From Pseudomonadota bacterium (GTDB taxonomy: Bacteria > Pseudomonadota > Gammaproteobacteria > Burkholderiales > Burkholderiaceae_C), in NCBI GenBank assembly GCA_021815805.1, contig JAKAZQ010000034.1:1-32939 (forward strand): 32,939 bases of DNA, read 5' to 3'. This document shows, in pieces, positions 17,922 through 24,974 of this stretch (within the stretch, counting starts at the first letter, position 1; every line of letters begins with the position of its first letter). A program made the position numbers and the translations under genes. Below the pieces are notes generated by a model. The model had not been told where the DNA came from. It ran no database searches and worked only from the letters and a program-made list of their open reading frames with translations.

Positions 17922-17992
17922 CCGGCAGTGGCGGGGTCTCGGAGTCTCGTGGGCGTCCCGGCGTGCGGGCTCCAGTCCATAATAAGGGGGCC

Positions 17993-18577
17993 ATGCGACC
18001 TTTTTCCTATCTGCGCCGGCTTTCCACCGCGTCCGAGCAAGGGCTTGCCGACACGCAGCGCGAGCGCGCCCGCGTCCGTTCCCAGCGTCTGGGCTATCTG
18101 GTGTCGATCCTGCTCATGTTCGGCTGCGCCGAGCTTGCCGCGCACTGGGGCCTGCGTTTGCTGGCCGGCTCACGCGCCGTTCCAGCAGGTTCCCTGCAGA
18201 TCGGCGCCGACGCGGTCGATACCCTGGCCTCCCAGGGCGGGCGCCTGTTCGGCACGGCGCCGACGCGGCGCGTCGCGGCACCGACGCGCTATCGCCTGTA
18301 CGGGGTCATCGGCGGCGGCGAGCAGGCGGGCGCGGCGCTGATCGGGGTCGACGGCCAGGCGCCGCAGGCGCTGCGCGTGGGCGCCGAGATCGCCCCGGGC
18401 GTACGCCTGGTGTCGACCGGTTTCGGCCAGGTCGAGATCGAGCAATACGGCAAGCGCAGCGTGCTCGGCGTGCAACCCGGCGCCGCCGGCATGCCGGCCA
18501 TGCGCGGTTTCGGGCCGGCCGCGCCGCCCGGAGTCGCCGACCGCGTGCGCGAGCTGGAGGCGCGGCGTTACCGCTAG
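17993..18577 (+). CDS. gspC: T2SS inner-membrane protein GspC (divergent from the gsp operon)
   Basis: The 194-residue protein has a cytoplasmic N-terminus with repeated Arg residues and a TM helix near 41-60 ([20 protein letters not shown]). A GspC homology region follows: [46 protein letters not shown]. The HR domain contacts the GspD N0 domain. No PDZ domain follows, so it is a short GspC. ATG 17993 follows AAGGGGG closely. A -10-like CATAAT lies at 17978-17983, which would place transcription start almost at the ATG; I see no -35 box. It is a clear paralogue of the gene at 6441-7004. Confidence 0.9.
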   Translation: MRPFSYLRRLSTASEQGLADTQRERARVRSQRLGYLVSILLMFGCAELAAHWGLRLLAGSRAVPAGSLQIGADAVDTLASQGGRLFGTAPTRRVAAPTRYRLYGVIGGGEQAGAALIGVDGQAPQALRVGAEIAPGVRLVSTGFGQVEIEQYGKRSVLGVQPGAAGMPAMRGFGPAAPPGVADRVRELEARRYR

Positions 18578-18643
18578 TTGGCGCAGCGGACGAGTCCGAC
18601 CCCGCAGCATGAAACGCTTTTCCCTCAAGCCATCGCCGGGCCG

Positions 18644-18704
18644 CCCCAAGATGGCTTGACCCCCTGGGGGGGCGGGCTGGGCGCAGCCCGGCCCTGGGGG
18701 CTCT
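18644..18704. repeat. GC-rich palindromic intergenic element (REP-like)
   Basis: The short gap between the converging gspC and ilvA genes contains a CCCCC/GGGGG palindrome near 18660-18672. It also has a 7-bp stem CGGGCTG (18673-18679) and CAGCCCG (18684-18690) with a GGCG loop. There is no T-tract, so it is not a standard terminator. GC-rich dyads of this kind are common as dispersed repeats at gene ends in Burkholderiales; that it is dispersed here is inference. Confidence 0.4.
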
Positions 18705-18713
18705 CAGTCGTGT

Positions 18714-20255
18714 TCAGAGAAACATCCGCACCACCGGATTGCCGGTTTCCTCGACATGGGAGTATCCCAGCGAGTCGAGGAACGCGCCGAAGCGCCGCCG
18801 ATCCGCGGGCGGAACCTGGATGCCGACCAGCACCCGCCCGTTGTCGCCGCCCTGGTTGCGGTAATGGAACAGGCTGATGTTCCATTCGGGTTTCAGGTTG
18901 TCGAGAAAACGCATCAGCGCGCCCGGGCGCTCGGGGAAATCGAAGCGCAGGATGCGCTCGTGCAGCGGCGCCGCATCGTCGCAGCGCGGCGCGCGCCCGC
19001 CCACCAGATGGCGCACGTGCTGCTTGGCGAGTTCGTCGTCGCTGAGATCCAGCGTGGCATAACCGGCGCGCACGAGATGCGCGGCGATGCGCCGCGCGTC
19101 GTCGCGACTGCTGATGGACAGGCCGACGAACACCTGGGCCTGCGTCGGGTCGCCCAGGCGGTAGTTGAATTCGGTCACCGCGCGCGGCCCGAGCAGTGCG
19201 CACAACTTGCGGAAGCTGCCCGGCTGTTCGGGGATGGTCACGGCGAACAGCGCCTCGCGCGCCTCGCCGACCTCGGCCCGCTCGGCGACGAAGCGCAGCC
19301 GGTCGAAGTTCATGTTCGCGCCGCAGGTGATGGCCGCCAGCGCCTGCGACTTGAGCTTGTGCTGCGCCACGTACTGCTTGAGCGCCGCCACCGCCATCGC
19401 ACCCGACGGCTCGAGCACGCTGCGCGTGTCCTCGAACACGTCCTTGATCGCGGCGCACACCGCGTCGGTGTCGACCACCACGTAGTCGTCCACCAGTTCG
19501 CGCGCCAGGCGGAAGGTCTCCTCGCCCACGCGCTTGACCGCGGTGCCGTCGGCGAACAGGCCGACCTCCGCGAGTTCCACGCGGCGCCCGGCGCGCACGC
19601 TGCGCAGCATGGCATCGGAGTCCACCGTCTGCACGCCGATCACGCGCACCTCGGGGCGCACCGCCTTGATGTAGGCGGCCACGCCCGAGATCAGGCCGCC
19701 GCCGCCGATGGCGCAGAACACGGCGTGCAGCGGCCCCGGGTGCTGGCGCAGGATCTCCATGCCGATGGTGCCCTGCCCGGCGATCACGTCGGGGTCGTCG
19801 AACGGGTGCACGAAGCTCAGGCCGCGCTGCTCCTGCAGTTGCGCGGCGTGCGCGGCGGCGTCGCTGTAGCTTTCGCCTTCCAGCACGATGTCCACCGCGC
19901 CGGCGCCGAACGCGCGCACGGCATCGATCTTCACCTTCGGCGTGGTCGACGGCATGACGATCACGGCCTTGCAGCCGAGCTTGCGCGCCGACAGCGCCAC
20001 GCCCTGGGCATGGTTGCCGGCGGAGGCGCAGATCACGCCGCGGTCGCGTTCCTCGGCGCTGAGGCGCGACATCTTGTTGTAGGCGCCGCGCAGCTTGAAA
20101 CTGAACACGGGTTGCTGATCCTCGCGCTTGAGCAGCACGCTGTTGTGCAGGCGGCGGCTGAGGTTGTGCGCCAGGTCCAGCGGGGTCTCGTGCGCGACGT
20201 CGTACACGCTCGCGGTGAGAATGCGCTGCAGGTAGTCGATGGTCTTGCGGGTCAC
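18714..20255 (-). CDS. ilvA: Threonine ammonia-lyase, biosynthetic (IlvA)
   Basis: IlvA is a PLP enzyme that deaminates threonine to 2-oxobutanoate, the first step of isoleucine synthesis. It has 513 residues. The PLP lysine lies in VFSFKLRGAYNKM (about residue 54). Other catalytic-domain landmarks are SAGNHAQGVA and the phosphate-binding loop AIGGGGLISG. The C-terminal half holds two ACT-like regulatory domains (FAVTIPEQPGSFRKLC and RFDFPERPGALMRFLD), the long form inhibited by isoleucine. The start is a GTG with a weak ribosome binding site. A -10-like TAGAAT is at 20283-20288, without a good -35. Confidence 0.97.
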   Translation of the reverse strand: MTRKTIDYLQRILTASVYDVAHETPLDLAHNLSRRLHNSVLLKREDQQPVFSFKLRGAYNKMSRLSAEERDRGVICASAGNHAQGVALSARKLGCKAVIVMPSTTPKVKIDAVRAFGAGAVDIVLEGESYSDAAAHAAQLQEQRGLSFVHPFDDPDVIAGQGTIGMEILRQHPGPLHAVFCAIGGGGLISGVAAYIKAVRPEVRVIGVQTVDSDAMLRSVRAGRRVELAEVGLFADGTAVKRVGEETFRLARELVDDYVVVDTDAVCAAIKDVFEDTRSVLEPSGAMAVAALKQYVAQHKLKSQALAAITCGANMNFDRLRFVAERAEVGEAREALFAVTIPEQPGSFRKLCALLGPRAVTEFNYRLGDPTQAQVFVGLSISSRDDARRIAAHLVRAGYATLDLSDDELAKQHVRHLVGGRAPRCDDAAPLHERILRFDFPERPGALMRFLDNLKPEWNISLFHYRNQGGDNGRVLVGIQVPPADRRRFGAFLDSLGYSHVEETGNPVVRMFL

Positions 20256-20339
20256 GAGCGATGCCGGTTCGACAAAAAGGCCATTCTATCGACGGGGCGG
20301 CGCGCGCCCGGCGCCACGGAACCTGTCGTCGCGACGCGC

Positions 20340-20369
20340 AAAAAAAACCCAGGCCGAAGGCCTGGGTTT
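20340..20369 (-). terminator. Intrinsic terminator of the candidate small RNA
   Basis: The minus strand reads AAACCCAGGCC, loop TTC, GGCCTGGGTTT: a perfect 11-bp stem (20369-20359 with 20355-20345). Eight Ts run from 20347 to 20340, the first three being part of the stem. On the plus strand only three Ts follow, so it works in the minus direction. The nearest upstream minus-strand gene is coq7, more than 760 bp away with the plus-strand OsmC gene between, so the terminator most likely belongs to a short local transcript. Confidence 0.92.
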
Positions 20370-20437
20370 GAATCCACCTATGGAGGAGGGTGGAGGAGAC
20401 AAGAGGTGTCGATTGCCGCGAAAGCTTCAATCAACGT
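20340..20437 (-). ncRNA. Candidate small RNA with two anti-Shine-Dalgarno CUCCUCC motifs
   Basis: A free-standing unit of about 98 nt lies between ilvA and the OsmC gene, with its own promoter and intrinsic terminator. The predicted RNA folds by hand into three hairpins. Hairpin 1 is an 8-bp stem (20435-20428 with 20415-20408, one G-U) and a 12-nt loop. Hairpin 2 is a 5-bp stem, CCACC (20393-20389) with GGUGG (20378-20374), and its loop is CUCCUCCAUA. The third is the terminator. A second UCUCCUCC lies in the linker just before hairpin 2 and runs into its stem. No protein-coding frame is plausible. C-rich CCUCC-loop sRNAs that pair with ribosome binding sites are known in other proteobacteria (sX13 in Xanthomonas, CcsR-type RNAs in Rhodobacter). 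Membership of such a group is inference. Confidence 0.7.
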
Positions 20438-20443
20438 GATGGA

Positions 20444-20472
20444 ATATTAGTACAAACCCGAGTGATCCGCAA
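20444..20472 (-). promoter_or_regulatory. Sigma70 promoter of the candidate small RNA
   Basis: On the minus strand TTGCGG (20472-20467) is followed by exactly 17 bp and TAATAT (20449-20444). The predicted start is an A at about 20437. The AT-rich -10 region stands out from the GC-rich surroundings. Confidence 0.75.
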
Positions 20473-20673
20473 AGACCCTTGTCTACCCATGGTTTCAATG
20501 AAGCCATGAGCATGCACGCATGCAGGGGTGGCCGAAACCTTGCGCGCGGCTGCGCGGCGCTACGTCCTGCGCCGTTTGTCGCACAATGCCGCAGGCGTAT
20601 CGGCGGTCGCGGGCGTCGGGGCCGTGCGATGTGCCGGCCGCGCCGGTCGATCGCGGCACATGAGGTGAACGGG

Positions 20674-21120
20674 ATGGAATGCACAGTGCAATGGATGCAG
20701 CCCGCCGGAGGCGAAGGCATGGCCTTCGTCGCTACCACCGGCAGCGGGCACATGATCATGATGGATGGCGCGCCGGCGGCGCGTGCGGGCGAGCCGGGCG
20801 GCCACAACCTGGCGCCGCGCCCGATGGAGACGGTGCTGGCCGGCGCCGGCGCCTGCACGGCCTACGACGTGGTGTACATCCTCAAGCGCGCGCGCCTGGA
20901 CGTGCGCGACTGCAGCGTGCGCCTGCAGGCCGAGCGTGCCGACACAGACCCCAAGGTCTTCACCTCCATCCACATGCATTTCGTGGTGCAGGGGCGCGGC
21001 CTCGACCCGCAGCGGGTCGAGCGTGCCGTCGCGCTGTCCCACGAAAAGTACTGCTCGGCCAGCGCCATGCTGGCGCGCACCGCCAGCATCACCACCAGCG
21101 TCGAGATCGTCGAGGTCTGA
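20674..21120 (+). CDS. OsmC family protein
   Basis: The 148-residue protein belongs to the OsmC/Ohr superfamily, cytosolic thiol proteins whose characterised members reduce organic hydroperoxides. Two cysteines occupy family positions: Cys61 in GAGACTAYDVV at the start of the central helix and Cys127 in SHEKYCSASAML. The N-terminus (MECTVQWMQPAGGEGMAFVA) is closer to the YhfA-type branch than to Ohr, so peroxidase activity is not certain. The start is fixed by GAGGTGA six bases upstream of ATG 20674; longer upstream frames lack a site. It converges with coq7, with 17 bp between the stops. Confidence 0.9.
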   Translation: MECTVQWMQPAGGEGMAFVATTGSGHMIMMDGAPAARAGEPGGHNLAPRPMETVLAGAGACTAYDVVYILKRARLDVRDCSVRLQAERADTDPKVFTSIHMHFVVQGRGLDPQRVERAVALSHEKYCSASAMLARTASITTSVEIVEV

Positions 21121-21137
21121 GCCGCGCCCGCGCCGGC

Positions 21138-21821
21138 TCAGATCCAGTGCGCGGTGCCGGTCATGAGCTTGGCCGCGGCGCGCATGCCCCAGCGCACCGG
21201 CGCCGGCAGCGCGATGGCGCCGAGTTTCTCGGCCGCCAGCGCGTGCTCCACCTCGTCGGCCTTCATCTGCTCGACCACCGCGCGTGACGCCACGTCGGCC
21301 TGGGGCAGGCGCTGCAGATGCGACGCCAGGTGCTGCTCGACCTGATTCTCGGTCTCGACCACGAAGCCCAGGCTGACCTTTTCGCCGAAAGCCCCGGCCA
21401 GCGCGCCCAGCGCCAGCGCGCCGGCGTACCACAGCGGGTCGAGCAGGCTGGGGCGCGCATCGAGCTGCTGCAGGCGTTCGCTGCACCACGCCAGGTGGTC
21501 GCACTCGTCGCGCGCAGCCTGCCTGAAATGGGCGTGCAGCGCCGGGTCGCGCGCCACCAGCGCCTGGCCCTGGTAGAGCGCCTGCGCGCAGATCTCGCCG
21601 ACGTGGTTGACCCGCATCAGGCGCCCCGACAGCTCGCGTTGCTGTGGGTCGAGCGGCGTGTCCGGCGCCTGCTGCGCGGCTGCGGGCCGCGGCAGCGGGC
21701 GCGCCGGGTGCAGCCCGCCGACGAGGGTCTTGAGGGCGTTGTCGGCCACGGTCAGCAGCCGGTCCTGCAGCGAATCGACGCGCGCGGCGGGGCCCTGGCG
21801 CGTGGTGGGGCGAGCGGTCAT
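21138..21821 (-). CDS. coq7: Demethoxyubiquinone hydroxylase Coq7
   Basis: Coq7 is a membrane-associated di-iron hydroxylase of ubiquinone synthesis. The 227 residues contain the expected ligands: Glu76 in VNHVGEICAQ, Glu106 and His109 in RDECDHLAW, Glu156 or Glu158 in VETENQVEQHL, and Glu190 and His193 in KADEVEHALAAEKLGA. A hydrophobic hairpin at about 132-155 probably anchors it to the membrane. The first ~60 residues are a poorly conserved Pro/Ala-rich lead-in, as in other Burkholderiales Coq7. ATG 21821 gives the usual length; no strong ribosome binding site precedes it. Confidence 0.95.
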   Translation of the reverse strand: MTARPTTRQGPAARVDSLQDRLLTVADNALKTLVGGLHPARPLPRPAAAQQAPDTPLDPQQRELSGRLMRVNHVGEICAQALYQGQALVARDPALHAHFRQAARDECDHLAWCSERLQQLDARPSLLDPLWYAGALALGALAGAFGEKVSLGFVVETENQVEQHLASHLQRLPQADVASRAVVEQMKADEVEHALAAEKLGAIALPAPVRWGMRAAAKLMTGTAHWI

Positions 21822-21928
21822 GATGGAAAGCCGGGTTGCGAGGGGACAGCAGGCAATGCCGCCATTGTCGCGCAATCCCCGCCGCGCGCCTCGCGCCGGC
21901 CCGCCTGGTGGGTCGTCGGCGAGGCGCG

Positions 21929-21954
21929 AAAAAAAAACCGCCCGAAGGCGGTTT
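21929..21954 (-). terminator. Intrinsic terminator of the porin gene
   Basis: The minus strand reads AAACCGCC, loop TTCG, GGCGGTTT: an 8-bp stem (21954-21947 with 21942-21935). Nine Ts run from 21937 to 21929. It starts 56 bp after the porin stop codon and separates the porin from coq7, which therefore needs its own promoter between about 21822 and 21928. Confidence 0.92.
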
Positions 21955-22009
21955 CCCGAGGCCGGCAGCCCGGGGGCTGCGCGGCTTCGACTGCATCGAC
22001 TCGCGTCGA

Positions 22010-23146
22010 TCAGAACAGGTGGCGGATGCCCACGGCCACGCCGCTCGAGCTCTGGCCCGTCACGCCGCTGAAGCCGTCGGTCGAATCGCCCACCGCGAAC
22101 GCCGTGCCCGTACCCGCGACGCCGGTGCTGGCGCCGTTGGTCAGGTGCGCGTACGAAGCGTACAGGTTGGTCTGCTTCGACAGGCTGTAGGTGTAGCCGA
22201 TGGCGTACTGCTTGGCCTGGCCGTTGATCGCACCGGTATCGCGGTGGTTGTACGACGCCAGGATGGCGCCCGGGCCCACCGGCACGGTCACGCCCAGCAT
22301 GTAGAACTTCTGCGACAGCGTGTTGTAGTCGCCGGACGAGTGTTCGTAGATGCCCGAGACCTTGGCCACGCCGAAGTCGTAGGAGCCGAACAGCTGCCAC
22401 AGGCTGGACTTGCCGTTGTTCTGGCCGCCGACCGGGTCGACCACGGTGTTGGTCGCGTCGGTGTAGGACGCGCCCACGAGCACCGGGCCGTTGGCGTACT
22501 GGCCGTTGACGAACAGCGCGCGCGGCACGTTTTGCGTGGCCGCCGTGGTGCCCGGCAGGGTGCCGGTGCCGGTGGCTTGCAGCACGTAGGCGGCGGTGCC
22601 GGTGAAGCCCGAAAGGTCCGGAGTCACGTACACCAGGGTCTGCTGCACGCGCGGCACGGCCAGCGCCAGGGTGCCGATGTTGCCGGTCAGACCGTAGCCG
22701 AACGGATCCATGTTGGCTTCGTTGTCGAACGAGCCGGTGTACACGCGGCCGGCCAGCGCGGTACCGAAGTTGCCGGTCAGGCCGAGGTAGCTCTGGCGCT
22801 GCATGAAGCCGCCGGCGGGGCCGCCCGTGCAATAGCTGCCGGTGTTGGTGGCGCCGACCAGTTGGCCCTGGCTGGTGCCAGCGGCGCAGAAGCCGGTTTC
22901 AACGTCGAACATGGCGCTGAGGCCGCCACCGAGGTCTTCGGTGCCCTTCAGGCCGATGCGCGAGCCCGACTGCACGCCGGAGCTCAGGCCGGTGGAGCTG
23001 ACGGGGTTGGCGGTGCCGTTGCTCAGGCCGGTGAAGTGGGTCACGCCCAGGTCGATCACGCCGTACAGCTGAACGTTGTTGCCGCCCGCGAAAGCAGCAC
23101 CGGAGAAAGCGCCGAGCACGGCCAGCGCGATCAGGGATTTTTTCAT
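22010..23146 (-). CDS. General outer-membrane porin (Burkholderiales OmpC/Omp32 type)
   Basis: The 378-residue precursor has a signal peptide of 20 residues (MKKSLIALAVLGAFSGAAFA). The mature start GGNNVQLYGVIDLGVTHFTG is the usual first strand of betaproteobacterial trimeric porins. Further signatures are SRIGLKGTEDLGGGLSAMFDVETGF and RQSYLGLTGNFGTALAGRVYTG. The last residue is Phe (GIRHLF), the Bam recognition signal. It should form a 16-stranded trimeric channel. ATG 23146 is nine bases after GGAG; ATG 23155 would place the site too close. The 215-bp upstream region holds its leader and promoter, which I could not pin down. Confidence 0.95.
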   Translation of the reverse strand: MKKSLIALAVLGAFSGAAFAGGNNVQLYGVIDLGVTHFTGLSNGTANPVSSTGLSSGVQSGSRIGLKGTEDLGGGLSAMFDVETGFCAAGTSQGQLVGATNTGSYCTGGPAGGFMQRQSYLGLTGNFGTALAGRVYTGSFDNEANMDPFGYGLTGNIGTLALAVPRVQQTLVYVTPDLSGFTGTAAYVLQATGTGTLPGTTAATQNVPRALFVNGQYANGPVLVGASYTDATNTVVDPVGGQNNGKSSLWQLFGSYDFGVAKVSGIYEHSSGDYNTLSQKFYMLGVTVPVGPGAILASYNHRDTGAINGQAKQYAIGYTYSLSKQTNLYASYAHLTNGASTGVAGTGTAFAVGDSTDGFSGVTGQSSSGVAVGIRHLF

Positions 23147-23361
23147 CGTGAACATCTCCAGAGTTGTGATCCTTGAGGATCGATTTTGATGCTCGAACCC
23201 TTCCCGCGAGGGAGGGAACTGCTTTGTCCGGCCCTCAATGCAGCAGGGACGATCAATGCCAGACGGGACAATCCTAAGCGCATACCCCAGGCAAACCCCG
23301 TGATGAACTGCACGCGCGCAGGCGTTTGTTGCAGTCTGGCAACACTGGCCCGGCAGGGCCG

Positions 23362-24822
23362 TCAGGCCCCCGGCAGCGGCCTGGGCAAGCCCCGCACGAC
23401 CAGCTCGGCCAGCGCGATGAAACTCTGGAAGCTGTCGTACTGTTCCGCGCCGAGCGCGCGCCCCGACGGCAGGCGGTCGGCGTAGAAAACCCCGATCAAC
23501 TGTGCGTCGACGCAAAAGGGCGCGACAAAGCCCTGGCGGGCGCCACTGGCCTGCAACAGCGGGTCGTCGTCAGCCGAGACTGCGCACCAGCGTGGTGCAT
23601 CCAGCCGCGCGCGCACCTGGAACTCCGGGCTCCAGTCCCATTGCAGCGCCTCGCGCAGCACCTCGCTGTCGGGGCCGATGACCATGCGCGCGCCCAGGCG
23701 TGTGCGCCCGGCGTTGAGCAGGCACAGCACGCAGCGATCCAGCCCGACGGTACGGTGCAGGCCTTCCAGGCAGGTGCGCAGCAGCAGCGGGATGTCCTTG
23801 CGCGATTGTGCGACCTGGCCCATCTCGGTCAGCACGCGCACTTGCTGCTGCGCATCGGCCTCGACCTGCGCCGCGGCCGCGGGCGCGGCGGTTGCCGGCG
23901 CTTGCGGCGCCGGCGGCGCCGGCAGCGCGCCGTCGCTCGCCGGGATGTTGGCGGCGGCATCGTGCGCGCCCAGCGCCAGCGCCAGCTGCAGCGCCTGGCG
24001 CGCGCCCTGCCGCAGCTCGGCGAGGGTTTCGCGGGCGCCGCGGCCGCACAGCCGCGCAATGTCCTGGACTGCGGCGTCCACGCCGGGCTCGCTCCAGCCG
24101 CCGCCCGGCGCGTGGGCGGGGCCCGCGACCTGGCTGAGGCGCCGTGCCAGGCGCACCTCGGGGCTGTCGCGCAGCACGGCGTCGAGGCCCCAGGCGCGCA
24201 GCAGTTCACGCCCGAAGCCCTGCAAGGCGCTGCCGATCAGCGTGCTCTGTCCGGTCGGGCCGGCGCCCGACGCGCGCAGGGCCTGGTCGACACGCTGCGC
24301 CAGCGCCGCGCCGAAACACCAGAAGGCCAGCTCGCCGATGCCGCTGAGCAGCGCCTCGACGAACAGCTGCTCGGCGGCCGCCTTGTCGCCGTGCAGGCGC
24401 AGCCCCAGGTCGCGCGCCTGCACGGCGGCATGCAGCGAGCGCCCGAGGCTTTCCTGCGCGCGCCGCGCCAGGCGCGGACCCGCGGCCATCGCCTCCACCG
24501 TCAGCGCCGAGACGCACAGCGAGCGGATCGGGTTGAAGCCGAGCACGACCACGGCGCGGGTCACGGTGACCACGCGGGCATGGCTGCCGAGCCCGATATG
24601 CGCCGAGTTGGCGGCGCGCAGCACGCGCGAGGTCAGCGCCGGGTCGCGCAGCACGATGTCGGCGATCTGCCGCCCCGAGGTGTTGTCGCTGTCGGTGGCG
24701 GCGAACAACTCGCGCAGCGTGAGCCCGAACGCCGGCAGGTCGCGAGCGCCGACCTCGCGCGCGAGCTGGCGCAGGCTTTCGGCGTCGAGCGCGGGCAACT
24801 GCAGGGCGGGCGAGTCGGGCAT
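23362..24822 (-). CDS. HDOD domain protein with C-terminal GAF domain
   Basis: The 486-residue protein has an HDOD domain (about residues 20-220), recognised by SGRQIADIVLRDPALTSRVLRAANSA, VVVLGFNPIRSL and the helix FVEALLSGIGELAFW. The GAF-like domain spans about 320-480, with DRCVLCLLN, FVAPFCVDAQLIGVFYADR and FQSFIALAELVV. The two are joined by an Ala/Pro-rich linker near 290-315. HDOD proteins lack the metal-binding HD pair of the phosphodiesterase HD-GYP and act as regulators of motility, c-di-GMP signalling or cell cycle. It is cytosolic. It is divergent from a diguanylate cyclase gene, which suggests a shared signalling context. Confidence 0.88.
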   Translation of the reverse strand: MPDSPALQLPALDAESLRQLAREVGARDLPAFGLTLRELFAATDSDNTSGRQIADIVLRDPALTSRVLRAANSAHIGLGSHARVVTVTRAVVVLGFNPIRSLCVSALTVEAMAAGPRLARRAQESLGRSLHAAVQARDLGLRLHGDKAAAEQLFVEALLSGIGELAFWCFGAALAQRVDQALRASGAGPTGQSTLIGSALQGFGRELLRAWGLDAVLRDSPEVRLARRLSQVAGPAHAPGGGWSEPGVDAAVQDIARLCGRGARETLAELRQGARQALQLALALGAHDAAANIPASDGALPAPPAPQAPATAAPAAAAQVEADAQQQVRVLTEMGQVAQSRKDIPLLLRTCLEGLHRTVGLDRCVLCLLNAGRTRLGARMVIGPDSEVLREALQWDWSPEFQVRARLDAPRWCAVSADDDPLLQASGARQGFVAPFCVDAQLIGVFYADRLPSGRALGAEQYDSFQSFIALAELVVRGLPRPLPGA

Positions 24823-24974
24823 GGGGCGGAGGAAGCGCGGACGCGCCGATGGTAGCCGCTCGGAATGCGCGCCCGGCGCGGCGCGCGCCGCGCCCCGTGC
24901 TCCCCGCTTCGAGGGGGGAATGCGGGATGTCCCGAGGCCGTCGCTGCGCCGGGTCGGGCGCAGAATCCGAAGTC

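Noticed and set aside
17978..17983. Firm promoter call for gspC from the CATAAT hexamer
   Set aside because: There is no matching -35 box, and the predicted start would leave almost no leader; it is kept only as a note under gspC.
20479..20673. Long N-terminal extension of the OsmC-family protein
   Set aside because: The extension is Arg/Cys-rich and unlike the family, while GAGGTGA directly precedes the ATG at 20674.
23168..23181. GATCC-TTGA-GGATC palindrome in the porin leader as an operator
   Set aside because: It is a 5-bp stem found by chance easily in such sequence, and no regulator binding pattern is recognisable.
24893..24920. Intrinsic terminator or hairpin (CCCC/GGGG) upstream of the diguanylate cyclase
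   Set aside because: The stem is only about four or five GC pairs with no T-tract, and it may instead be the ribosome binding site of the alternative start at 24927.
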